From an uncultured Acidobacteriota bacterium (GTDB lineage: Bacteria; Acidobacteriota; Thermoanaerobaculia; UBA5066), in the NCBI GenBank assembly GCA_937902605.1, contig CALFNC010000076.1, positions 1 to 5,422 of the forward strand: a stretch of 5,422 bases of DNA, read 5' to 3'. A model generated the notes under the pieces. It searched no databases. It worked only from the letters and a program-made list of their open reading frames with translations, and was not told the DNA's origin. Positions 1-5,422 of this stretch are shown piece after piece (position 1 is the stretch's first letter; each line of letters begins with the position of its first letter). A program made the position numbers and the translations under genes.

Positions 1-919
1 AGAGCTTGCGCGCGCGCGGATCGTCCTCCAGGAGACGACCTTCGGCCGGTGTCAGGAGAAGAGGGAAGGAGCCGTTCCAGCTGACGCCGACGAACGGGTG
101 GACCGCGAGCCCCACGTTCACGCGACGCCAGCCGAGCGCGGAGAGGACCTCGCGGAAGAGGGCCTCGCCGCAGATCTCCTCGGCCTGCCGGAGGGACGGC
201 AGGCAAGAGGGCGGATCTCCGATCGGGGAGAGGTCGAGGAGGTCGAGGTGGGTGGCGCGCGTGAACTCGAGATAGGGCGCCAGGAAGCGGGCGGCGTCGT
301 CTCCGAGGGTGCGGCGCACCCGCTCCTCGGACGGGAGGCCGGGAGAGAGATCCAGGAGCCGCGCTGCGAGGCGGCGGAGCCGAGAGTCCTGAGGGCTCCA
401 GAACAGCGCGTTTAGGCGGGCCTGCCCGTCTTCGTCGCCGGAGCCTCTCAAGAGGAGAGCGATGCGCTCCAGGGCCTCCCGGTCGGTGAACGGTGAGCCG
501 GGTGTCTCCACGAGGGCGGCGAGAAGCGCGGCAATTCGCGGGCCTTCGAGGAGCCCTTCCCCCGCCAGCCGGACGGCCCGGTCGAGCGCCGCGAGCGCCA
601 CGGCCGGCGACGGGGAGCCGAGGAGCGGCTCGAGGAGGGTCGGATCGGCGTCCTCGGCGACATCCAGGAGGAGCGTGACGACGGGCTCGACACAAGGGCC
701 GGCGCGACAGGCGGCGAGAGAGGCGAGAGAGGCGAATCGTCCGGCCCGGATCGCCTCAGTCCACACATCGGTCAGGGCGCGGAGACGATGACAGGCCTCC
801 TGGACCCGGTCGGCCCGGCCCATCGGCGAGGCCAGCTCGGCCTCGACGATCTGGAGCGCGGCGTCGAGCTCGGAGGAATCCTGTCGGCACGGGGCGCTCA
901 CCGGGGCGTCCGGCGTCAA
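1..919 (-). CDS. Helical-repeat-like protein of unknown function, 3' truncated by window edge
   Basis: An uninterrupted minus-strand frame of 306 codons runs from a TTG at 917-919 to the left edge, so the C-terminus is missing. I do not recognise the family. Residues about 8-210 are leucine/alanine-rich amphipathic helices separated by short Pro/Gly/Asp turns (for example LLEPLLGSPSPAVALAALD), which resembles a HEAT-type alpha-solenoid. After about residue 210 the composition changes to mixed helix and strand (VGLAVHPFVGVSWNGSFP near 269-286), suggesting a second domain. The hexapeptide LLDLSP occurs twice, 39 residues apart. There is no signal peptide or membrane segment, so it is probably cytoplasmic. 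I chose TTG 919 because GAGG lies eight bases upstream; in-frame TTG 946, GTG 901 and ATG 823 are alternatives. Third positions are strongly G/C, which supports real coding. It lies 74 bases after the antiporter on the same strand and may be cotranscribed. Coding status is fairly sure; function is unknown. Confidence 0.72.
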   Translation of the reverse strand, partial: MTPDAPVSAPCRQDSSELDAALQIVEAELASPMGRADRVQEACHRLRALTDVWTEAIRAGRFASLASLAACRAGPCVEPVVTLLLDVAEDADPTLLEPLLGSPSPAVALAALDRAVRLAGEGLLEGPRIAALLAALVETPGSPFTDREALERIALLLRGSGDEDGQARLNALFWSPQDSRLRRLAARLLDLSPGLPSEERVRRTLGDDAARFLAPYLEFTRATHLDLLDLSPIGDPPSCLPSLRQAEEICGEALFREVLSALGWRRVNVGLAVHPFVGVSWNGSFPLLLTPAEGRLLEDDPRARKL

Positions 920-927
920 GGCGGGAG

Positions 928-931
928 CCTC
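928..931 (-). promoter_or_regulatory. Shine-Dalgarno GAGG for the TTG start at 919
   Basis: On the minus strand GAGG is followed by eight bases and then TTG (917-919). It is the only candidate start in this stretch with good SD spacing, and it decides the start chosen for the downstream gene. Confidence 0.45.
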
Positions 932-993
932 GAGTCGTGACCGCAAGCCGCTTTCATCATAGGCGCACGCCGGCTCGCGGGAGGAGGTGGAGC

Positions 994-2454
994 TTAGCCG
1001 ATCAGGAGGAAGCAGAGCGCCATCACCAGGGTCGGGAGGAGCGCGCCGAGGAAGAGGCCGAGGGGCGAGATCCCTTCCTCGAAGTACTTCCCGAGGATCG
1101 CCTGGCCGGCGGGGTTCGGGGCGTTGGCGATGACGGTCAGCCCGCCGCCAGTCACGGCGCCGGCCATGACCGCGTACTTTGCCGTGTCGCTGAAGCCGGG
1201 GACGAGCGACGCGAGGTAGGTGATCGCGGCGTTGTCGTTGAACGCGGTGAGGATGGTGGCGCCGACCATGAGCGGGAAGGCGGAGAGGCGGCCGAGGATC
1301 GGCGCGATCCACCACGCCTGGAGCGTCCCGTGGACGACGAGGCCGGCCAGGAAGAAGCCGACGAGGAGCGGTGGACGCAGGTTGACCGGGCTCTGGACCT
1401 CCGACGTCGCCTCTGTGAACGCCAGGAAGAAGAGGAACGCTCCGATGAACATCGCCGGCGTGTGGGCGGTGAAGACAGTGAAGCCCAGAAAGAAGAGGTG
1501 GCTGACGGTGACCCACACCGGGACGGGGAGGAGAGTCTCCTCCGCCGGGGCCGCGGACCGGGTGGCGGCCGTCTTCGCCAGGTTGCCCAACTCCCTGCGG
1601 AAGGCGAGTGCGTAGAGGGCGTTCGCGATCACGATCCCGATGGCCGCCTTGCCTCCAAATCGCGTGAACATGAACACCCCGTCCCAGCCCCATCGGCCGG
1701 CGACCATCAGGACCGGCGGTGCCGCGAAGCTGGTCAGGGTCCCTCCCACCGAGACGTTCACGAACAGTAGGCCGAGTGTGGCGTATCGGAACACAGGCCG
1801 AGGCCCCAGCTCGAAGATATGGCGACCGATCAGAATCGCGCAGATGCTCATCGCGGCCGGCTCCGTGATGAACGACCCGGCGAGCGGACCGACCGTGAGG
1901 ATGGAAAGCCACCAGGCGAGGGGAGACCGCCCCCCGAGCCGGGCCACGGCGCCGAGCGCCCGTTCGGCCAGGTCGAGGATGGGGCGGGTCGACGAAATGG
2001 TCATGATGACGACGACGAAGATCGCCTCGGTGAATTTCACGTCGCTGTGGAGGAACTTCTCGGCGGTCTTCCAGCCCTTCGTCGCCACGAGCACGGCGAT
2101 GAGCGGGATGATCCAGATCCCGAAGACGGCCTCGACCTCCCCGAAGAAGTGGAGCACGCCTGCCAGGAAGCCGAGTCCGATGGGCCTCCCGCCCTCCGCT
2201 CCGCCGTTCCTCGCCTCGTGGGCATCCCGCAGCCGATGTGACAGCGCCAGGAACTTCGGGGCAACGAAGGTGTGGAGGATCGCGAGGAGGAAGATCGCGG
2301 TCGCCACGGCGTTGAACGGGTCGACGTCGATCCGGTGGAGGAGGACCTGCGGCAGGGTGAGCCCCTGCTCTCCCGTGTAGGAGTCGAGCGGCACCGGAAA
2401 ACTGCCGGCCTGGGAAGCGGCTTCGACGGCGGCGCTCGCGGCAGCGGCGATCAC
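994..2454 (-). CDS. Putative Na+/H+ antiporter (Na_H_antiport_2 / PF07399-type)
   Basis: An inner-membrane secondary transporter of 486 residues, predicted to exchange cations for protons. It has many hydrophobic segments throughout (for example about 47-66, 108-125, 142-156, 182-210, 223-250, 318-346, 362-376, 464-485). Motifs I associate with this family and the wider ion-transporter superfamily are GPLAGSFITEPAAM (189-202), GGTLTSFAAPP (237-247), TAFNDNAAITYL (403-414) and GGGLTVIANAPNPAG (436-450). The second and fourth look like paired copies from an inverted-repeat fold. E198 and D407 are the obvious buried acidic candidates for ion coupling. The start is GTG at 2452-2454 with no Shine-Dalgarno. 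The frame stays open upstream into the divergent gene but offers no ATG, GTG or TTG with an RBS in the short gap. A TGCTAACTT element seven bases before GTG suggests a leaderless transcript. The family assignment is from motif recall; the transported ion is not proven. Confidence 0.9.
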   Translation of the reverse strand: MIAAAASAAVEAASQAGSFPVPLDSYTGEQGLTLPQVLLHRIDVDPFNAVATAIFLLAILHTFVAPKFLALSHRLRDAHEARNGGAEGGRPIGLGFLAGVLHFFGEVEAVFGIWIIPLIAVLVATKGWKTAEKFLHSDVKFTEAIFVVVIMTISSTRPILDLAERALGAVARLGGRSPLAWWLSILTVGPLAGSFITEPAAMSICAILIGRHIFELGPRPVFRYATLGLLFVNVSVGGTLTSFAAPPVLMVAGRWGWDGVFMFTRFGGKAAIGIVIANALYALAFRRELGNLAKTAATRSAAPAEETLLPVPVWVTVSHLFFLGFTVFTAHTPAMFIGAFLFFLAFTEATSEVQSPVNLRPPLLVGFFLAGLVVHGTLQAWWIAPILGRLSAFPLMVGATILTAFNDNAAITYLASLVPGFSDTAKYAVMAGAVTGGGLTVIANAPNPAGQAILGKYFEEGISPLGLFLGALLPTLVMALCFLLIG

Positions 2455-2461
2455 GGGAAGG

Positions 2462-2470
2462 AAGTTAGCA
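2462..2470 (-). promoter_or_regulatory. Extended -10-like element for the antiporter gene
   Basis: The minus strand reads TGCTAACTT, a TGn extension followed by a TAnnnT hexamer, seven bases before the GTG start. Normal spacing would put the first transcribed base at or next to the start codon, giving a leaderless mRNA. No good -35 is seen. Seen as a motif only; promoter activity is inferred. Confidence 0.3.
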
Positions 2471-2499
2471 CGGGTGCGAGGAGGCTCCGGGCCTGCTCC

Positions 2500-2508
2500 T
2501 GCTAGTCT
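2500..2508 (+). promoter_or_regulatory. Extended -10-like element for the rhomboid-like operon
   Basis: The plus strand reads TGCTAGTCT, again TGn plus TAnnnT, six bases before the ATG at 2515. It mirrors the element on the opposite strand 30 bases away. Transcription would begin at about 2515, which favours a leaderless first codon there. No clear -35 is seen. Inferred, not proven. Confidence 0.3.
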
Positions 2509-2514
2509 TCGTCC

Positions 2515-2559
2515 ATGTGGCCTTACTCCGTCCCCACGCCGCTCCGGACCGCGTCATGA
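2515..2559 (+). other. Possible 14-codon leader mini-ORF upstream of the rhomboid-like gene
   Basis: ATG at 2515 opens a frame encoding MWPYSVPTPLRTAS and ends at TGA 2557-2559. The stop overlaps the ATG at 2556 of the main gene as ATGA, the classic arrangement for translational coupling. It follows the TGCTAGTCT element directly. It could be a leader peptide, the true N-terminus of the rhomboid-like protein separated by a frameshift, or chance. Too short for coding statistics. Confidence 0.25.
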
Positions 2560-3476
2560 GGGACGGACGCGACCTGTTCGCCCCGAAGATGGGGCTGACC
2601 CTCCCGCTCGTCTCGCTCCACTTCATCTTCTTCTTCCTATTGGTCGCGGACCCGGTGAAAACCCGCGCGATCTTCGCGTTCATCCCCCGGCAGGCGTTGA
2701 TCGCCCCATGGTCCTTCGTGACGTATCAGTTCCTCCACGCGGGCCCGTTCAGCCTTTTCATGGGAGCGCTCTCGCTCTGGATCCTGGGGTCGGCCCTCGA
2801 GGCGGAGTGGGGGACTGGGGAGTTCACCGCTTTCTGGCTGGTCGCAACGCTCGGCGGCTCCCTGTCGGCGTGGGCCGTCGGGACGCCTCTCACGAGCGAC
2901 CCGTTCGTCGTTCCGGTCTCGATGCTCTTCGCTTACGCCTTCCTCTTCCCGGAGATGCAGTTCCTGATGTTCTTCGTCGTTCCGGTGAAGGTGAAGTGGA
3001 TCGCCTGGCTCACCGCCGCGTTCCTGGCATGGGGCCTCCTGGGAGACTGGTCGTCCCGGGGCTTAGGCCCGGCGCTGGTCCGGCTCGCCGGGGCCTCGGC
3101 CGGCTTCCTCTTCTTCTGGGCTCGCCACCACGGCCGGCACCGGGCGAGGAAGACCGCCCGGCAGGCGGTGCTGGCGGTCCGAGAGGTCGGCGCGGCCCGG
3201 GCCGACGAGGCGCTGGAGAAGCGGAACCGGGCGCTCTTCCCGGAGGTGGAAGCTCTCCGGGCCGCCCGCCATGTGGTGGCAGACCTGGGCTCCGGGGCGA
3301 AGTCCGTCGAGATGAAGCTGAACGGTCTCGTCGTCCCCGGTGTGAACGTCTGCAAGCCGGTCGATTTCAAAGGGGACCAGGACCTCGTCTGCCTTCGGTG
3401 CGAGGGGTTCGCCGAGTGCTCCCTTCGATACGCCGGTGGCGCGCCGCAGGAGATCTCGGCCCGGCCGGTAAAATGA
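2556..3476 (+). CDS. Catalytically inactive rhomboid-fold membrane protein with C-terminal cysteine cluster
   Basis: A 306-residue membrane protein. Residues about 12-30 form the first membrane helix. Residues 50-109 match the rhomboid core (WSFVTYQFLHAG, then SLWILGSALEAEWG), with further helices at about 118-131, 136-144, 149-163 and 173-188. In active rhomboids the HxxxN pair, the GxSG serine and a later histidine form the active site. Here HxxxN is replaced by S66 and G70, no GxSG is found, and the histidine of the usual AHLGG motif is R176 in VRLAGASAGF. It should therefore bind membrane proteins rather than cut them. A basic, helical cytosolic stretch (about 189-240) leads to a tail with C266, C279, C282 and C288 (CX12CX2CX5C), which could hold a metal. 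The start is uncertain: ATG 2556 is chosen, and in-frame GTG 2517 would add 13 residues. Neither has a strong RBS. The next gene begins four bases after the stop. Rhomboid fold likely; partner unknown. Confidence 0.82.
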   Translation: MRDGRDLFAPKMGLTLPLVSLHFIFFFLLVADPVKTRAIFAFIPRQALIAPWSFVTYQFLHAGPFSLFMGALSLWILGSALEAEWGTGEFTAFWLVATLGGSLSAWAVGTPLTSDPFVVPVSMLFAYAFLFPEMQFLMFFVVPVKVKWIAWLTAAFLAWGLLGDWSSRGLGPALVRLAGASAGFLFFWARHHGRHRARKTARQAVLAVREVGAARADEALEKRNRALFPEVEALRAARHVVADLGSGAKSVEMKLNGLVVPGVNVCKPVDFKGDQDLVCLRCEGFAECSLRYAGGAPQEISARPVK

Positions 3477-3480
3477 CGCG

Positions 3481-4023
3481 ATGGCTCCCATCTTGATTCC
3501 GATCGTCCTCCTCGCCCTCGCCGCCGATCCCGGCCCGATTCCGGGAATCCCGTCGCCCCTGGGGGGAACATACGAAGCCGAGCTGTCGAAGCTGGCCGTC
3601 GAGAAGGCGAAGACGGAGCTGGCCACGCAGATCGAGGCGGCCCTCCGGGACCCGTCGCTCTCGGCTGCCGAGAAGTCCGACGTCAAGTCCCGCATCGCCA
3701 GCGTCAGGCTGAAGCTGGCGATCTACACGACGGACAGGAGCCTGGAGGAGACGGTCACGTTCTACGGCCAGAAGGTGCGCGGCGCCGTGTTCCTGATTGC
3801 CGAGAGAAACATCCTTCTGGACGTGGCCGAGGTCGCGCAGGCGGGGAAGTTTCCGATCTCCGCCGCGGTCGAGAAGGAGTGGCAGGGGAAGACGGGGCGG
3901 ACCGCCCGGTGGACTCGCGACGACCAGATGGTCCAGATCTCGGTGGAGGACTACCTGATCGACCCCGGGGACGGAAAGGTGACGAAGAAGACAGTCGTCC
4001 TGGTCAGCTCCTTCGCCCCCTGA
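3481..4023 (+). CDS. Small secreted or periplasmic protein of unknown function
   Basis: A 180-residue protein beginning with a hydrophobic signal-like segment (MAPILIPIVLLALAADPGP), probably cleaved after an Ala-rich site near residue 14-15. It lacks a lipobox cysteine and has no cysteine at all. Residues about 32-80 form charged helix (AELSKLAVEKAKTELATQIE), possibly coiled coil. Residues 83-99 read TTDRSLEETVTFYGQKV, which resembles the T-x-D-x-S-xx-x-V-xx-F-Y pattern seen in small exported proteins of several bacterial lineages. The C-terminal part is beta-rich (DQMVQISVEDYLI, then KKTVVLVSSF) and ends at TGA 4021-4023. I do not recognise a named family and no enzyme motif is visible. It starts four bases after the rhomboid-like gene, so the two are almost certainly cotranscribed and may be translationally coupled, since no strong SD precedes it. 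Real gene likely; function unknown. Confidence 0.8.
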   Translation: MAPILIPIVLLALAADPGPIPGIPSPLGGTYEAELSKLAVEKAKTELATQIEAALRDPSLSAAEKSDVKSRIASVRLKLAIYTTDRSLEETVTFYGQKVRGAVFLIAERNILLDVAEVAQAGKFPISAAVEKEWQGKTGRTARWTRDDQMVQISVEDYLIDPGDGKVTKKTVVLVSSFAP

Positions 4024-4054
4024 CGCGGCCCCTCTCGGACACCTTCACACCTGC

Positions 4055-4693
4055 TCAGGTCGATTTCTCGTCTGCCCCTACCGCCGCCCCTTCCGCGCCC
4101 TTCTTCCCCTTGTAGTAGGTGAAGACCTGCCAGGCTCCGAAGAGGATCACGGCGGCGGGCCACCAGTCGAGGAGGAAGGAGAGATCGATCGTCACGAACC
4201 GGTCGAGGAGGAAGAAGGCGCCGAACAGGATCAGGAAGACCCCGAACGCGAGGTTCCCCTGGACCTTGATCGGCTTCTCGCCGGTGACGAGGTTCGCCTC
4301 CGGAGCGCCCGTGGCGTTGATGGCGTGCGCCTGGCGGACGGCGTCGATCAGGACGAAGAACCACCAGAACGGGATGAAGATGCCGAGCGGGCCCGAGCCG
4401 TGGCCTCTTTCGACGAAGGCGATGATCAGGACCCAGATCGAGAAGAAGGCAGCGGCCCGCTGGTATAGGCCCAGATAGAGGTGGCCCACGCCGGGCAGCG
4501 CCGAGAGGAGGCCCGCGACGGCGGGCTTCTTGAACCCGGCCGGAAGCGGGGCGGGAAAGGCGGGCAGCGGGGGGGCTGCCGGAATCGACGCAGCCGGAAT
4601 GGACGCAGCCGGTGGTGGGGGCGGGGCTGCCTGGAACGGCTGGAACGGCTGTAACGGCTGTAACGGCTGTCCCGGGGTCTGGAGTTCGGTCAT
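4055..4693 (-). CDS. TM2-like / LiaI-type small membrane protein with proline-rich repeat N-terminus
   Basis: A 212-residue membrane protein. Residues 7-52 are a low-complexity Pro/Gln/Ala head made of tripeptide PLQ/PFQ repeats, a polyproline run and PAASI repeats. Residues about 55-126 resemble a TM2-type hairpin: KKPAVAGLLSALPGVGHLYLG, a helix at 79-94, and a second helix at 103-117 followed by DAVRQAHAIN. Residues 146-191 resemble the LiaI/LiaF-type transmembrane unit (DUF5668-like): GVFLILFGAFFLLDRF, then a WWPAAVILFGAWQVF helix. The tail is charged and probably cytoplasmic. GGAGG sits eight bases before ATG 4693, a strong start signal. The gene follows the anti-sigma-like gene by 29 bases on the same strand. 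LiaI/F-type segments are known from envelope-stress systems, so a role in membrane sensing or maintenance is plausible but inferred. Domain assignments rest on motif recall. Confidence 0.85.
   Translation of the reverse strand: MTELQTPGQPLQPLQPFQPFQAAPPPPPAASIPAASIPAAPPLPAFPAPLPAGFKKPAVAGLLSALPGVGHLYLGLYQRAAAFFSIWVLIIAFVERGHGSGPLGIFIPFWWFFVLIDAVRQAHAINATGAPEANLVTGEKPIKVQGNLAFGVFLILFGAFFLLDRFVTIDLSFLLDWWPAAVILFGAWQVFTYYKGKKGAEGAAVGADEKST
4575..4612 (-). repeat. 15-bp tandem repeat encoding PAASI units
   Basis: On the plus strand gctgccggaatcgac (4575-4589) is followed by gcagccggaatggac (4590-4604) and a partial third copy (4605-4612). In the minus-strand protein this encodes PAASI twice followed by a diverging PAA. 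It is in frame, so copy-number change would alter the length of the proline-rich head without breaking the gene. Confidence 0.75.
4631..4675 (-). repeat. 9-bp tandem repeat, five units, encoding PLQ/PFQ
   Basis: The plus strand holds ctggaacgg twice, ctgtaacgg twice and ctgtcccgg once, end to end. The minus strand translates these as the LQPLQPFQPFQ region of the TM2-like protein. The first four units differ at one base, typical of slippage or recent expansion. The unit is a multiple of three and keeps the frame. Confidence 0.88.
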
Positions 4694-4701
4694 CGGTTCG
4701 T

Positions 4702-4706
4702 CCTCC
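4702..4706 (-). promoter_or_regulatory. Shine-Dalgarno GGAGG for the TM2-like gene
   Basis: The minus strand reads GGAGG followed by eight bases and ATG (4691-4693). It is the strongest ribosome-binding site in the window and lies in the 29-base gap after the preceding gene. Confidence 0.7.
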
Positions 4707-4722
4707 GTGTCGTCTCTTGAAG

Positions 4723-5394
4723 TCAGGAACGGAAATCGGGCCCGTCCGGTTCCGGGAGACCGGTGCGGGGAGAGGCCGGCTGCTCTTCGGTCTGCCCGAA
4801 GACCCGGTCGAAGATGAGCGAGCCCCAGGCCGCGGCCTTCGCCTTCGAGACCTGAACGGTCCGGTAGAGGCGGTAGTCGAGCTGCCGGGTTAGAGCCTCC
4901 GGGCGGGACGCCAACGTTGACGAGCTGAGGCGCTTCTGGGTGGCGTCCCGAGCGTCTTCGATCGCCTCCTGTCCGGTCGAAGCGAGGTCGAACGCGGCCT
5001 TGCGCGCGGTCGACAGCGGGTCGACCCCCAGGATCGCCACGACGATGGCGGCCGCGGCGTAGGCGACGGCGACGCTGACCCGCCAGTCGAGGAGGAACGC
5101 CGGGATGCGGGAGACCTTGGGGGCGGCTGGCAGGGCCGCCGTTCGGGGGCGGAGCTGCGGGATCTGGCGAAGCCGGGCCTGGAGACCGGGCGGGAATGGA
5201 GGGCGCTCCAGCGCGCCAGGGGCCAGAAGGCCGAGCGTTTCTGCCGCCTCGACCCGGGACGGTGGGATCCGGGCGATCGCCCGGAGCCGCTCGACGAGCC
5301 CCTCGCCGGGCTCGACGGGGCGGAGGCTCGCGAGGAGCCTGGTGTTCTCCTCGAGGATCGCTGCGAGGACGGGATTGACGGAGCGTTCGGTCAT
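4723..5394 (-). CDS. Single-pass, anti-sigma-like membrane protein without zinc-finger cysteines
   Basis: A 223-residue protein with one membrane segment at about 105-123 (RVSVAVAYAAAAIVVAILG). The N-terminal part (1-104) would be cytosolic and the C-terminal 100 residues extracytoplasmic. The layout resembles an anti-sigma factor, but no cysteine is present, so the zf-HC2 type is excluded. The cytosolic part carries two similar motifs, GLVERLRAIARIP (about 32-44) and GLQARLRQIPQLRP (about 70-83), which look like an internal duplication or paired short helices. The C-terminal part is charged helix (STGQEAIEDARDATQKRL) ending in a Pro-rich tail. The ATG overlaps the end of an open frame from the right as ATGA, which suggests a coupled upstream gene, possibly a sigma factor, though that gene lies outside the window. 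The SD is weak. The downstream TM2-like gene is 29 bases away. Anti-sigma function is an inference from architecture; another adaptor role is possible. Confidence 0.82.
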   Translation of the reverse strand: MTERSVNPVLAAILEENTRLLASLRPVEPGEGLVERLRAIARIPPSRVEAAETLGLLAPGALERPPFPPGLQARLRQIPQLRPRTAALPAAPKVSRIPAFLLDWRVSVAVAYAAAAIVVAILGVDPLSTARKAAFDLASTGQEAIEDARDATQKRLSSSTLASRPEALTRQLDYRLYRTVQVSKAKAAAWGSLIFDRVFGQTEEQPASPRTGLPEPDGPDFRS

Positions 5395-5422
5395 GACCCG
5401 GCTCTGGCCGCCCCGGCGGCCC
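5391..5422 (-). CDS. Possible C-terminal end of an upstream gene
   Basis: The minus-strand frame entering from the right edge encodes Ala/Gly-rich AAGAARAGS and ends at TGA 5391-5393, overlapping the ATG of the anti-sigma-like gene as ATGA. This is typical of coupled operon genes. Only nine codons are visible, so identity cannot be judged and the frame could be chance. Confidence 0.3.
   Translation of the reverse strand, partial: AAGAARAGS

Noticed and set aside
6..791. Several plus-strand frames over the left edge
   Set aside because: Arg/Ser/Glu-rich shadows of the 306-codon minus-strand frame, which has a consistent G/C third position and helical pattern.
920..993. Terminator between the antiporter and the left-hand gene
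   Set aside because: GC-rich, with a short GCCGGC palindrome but no stable stem followed by T-run; read-through into the next gene seems more likely.
937..1770. Long plus-strand frame, 277 codons, opposite the antiporter
   Set aside because: Its product is an Arg/Glu/Asp/Gly-rich low-complexity sequence typical of the antisense of a GC-rich gene, while the minus strand gives a coherent transporter with family motifs.
2474..3496. Plus-strand frame of 340 codons overlapping the rhomboid-like gene
   Set aside because: Arg/Gly/Pro-rich with no membrane or domain pattern; the other frame gives clear membrane helices and rhomboid motifs.
4049..4060. ACCTG-CT-CAGGT palindrome between convergent genes, as a terminator
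   Set aside because: Five-base arms with a two-base loop cannot form a good hairpin, and no T-run follows on either strand; it also overlaps the stop codon of the minus gene.

Overview
This is a GC-rich bacterial window whose genes nearly all use G or C at the third codon position. Gene density is high and intergenic spaces are short. Ribosome-binding sites are uneven: two starts have a recognisable Shine-Dalgarno sequence and others have none. The protein types (a Na_H_antiport_2-type carrier, a secreted protein with an FY-type motif, and a zinc-free anti-sigma-like membrane protein) would fit Acidobacteriota or a similar deep-branching, soil or sediment lineage. That placement is inference; no rRNA, tRNA or marker gene is present to prove it. 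No mobile element, CRISPR array or RNA gene was seen.

Layout. (1) Positions 1-919, minus strand: the first 306 codons of a helical-repeat-like protein of unknown function, starting at TTG and running off the left edge. (2) 994-2454, minus: a complete multi-spanning ion transporter of the putative Na+/H+ antiporter family (PF07399 type), starting at GTG. (3) A compact divergent promoter region at about 2455-2555, with a TGCTAnnnT extended -10-like element on each strand lying 6-7 bases from a start codon, which suggests leaderless transcripts. (4) 2556-3476 and 3481-4023, plus: a rhomboid-fold membrane protein that has lost its catalytic residues and carries a four-cysteine C-terminal tail, followed four bases later by a small secreted protein of unknown function. 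(5) 4055-4693 and 4723-5394, minus: a TM2-like/LiaI-type small membrane protein with a proline-rich repeat head, preceded by a single-pass, cysteine-free anti-sigma-like protein. An upstream gene, of which only the end is visible, probably overlaps the latter by ATGA.

The window therefore reads as three short units. The leftward unit combines ion transport with an unknown helical protein. The rightward unit pairs a pseudo-rhomboid with a secreted protein. The right-hand leftward unit looks like an envelope-associated signalling or stress operon. The two units on the right converge at about 4024-4054 without a clear terminator.

The most notable items are the catalytically dead rhomboid with its cysteine cluster, the mirrored leaderless-type promoters, and two 14-codon mini-ORFs whose stop codons overlap the starts of main genes.
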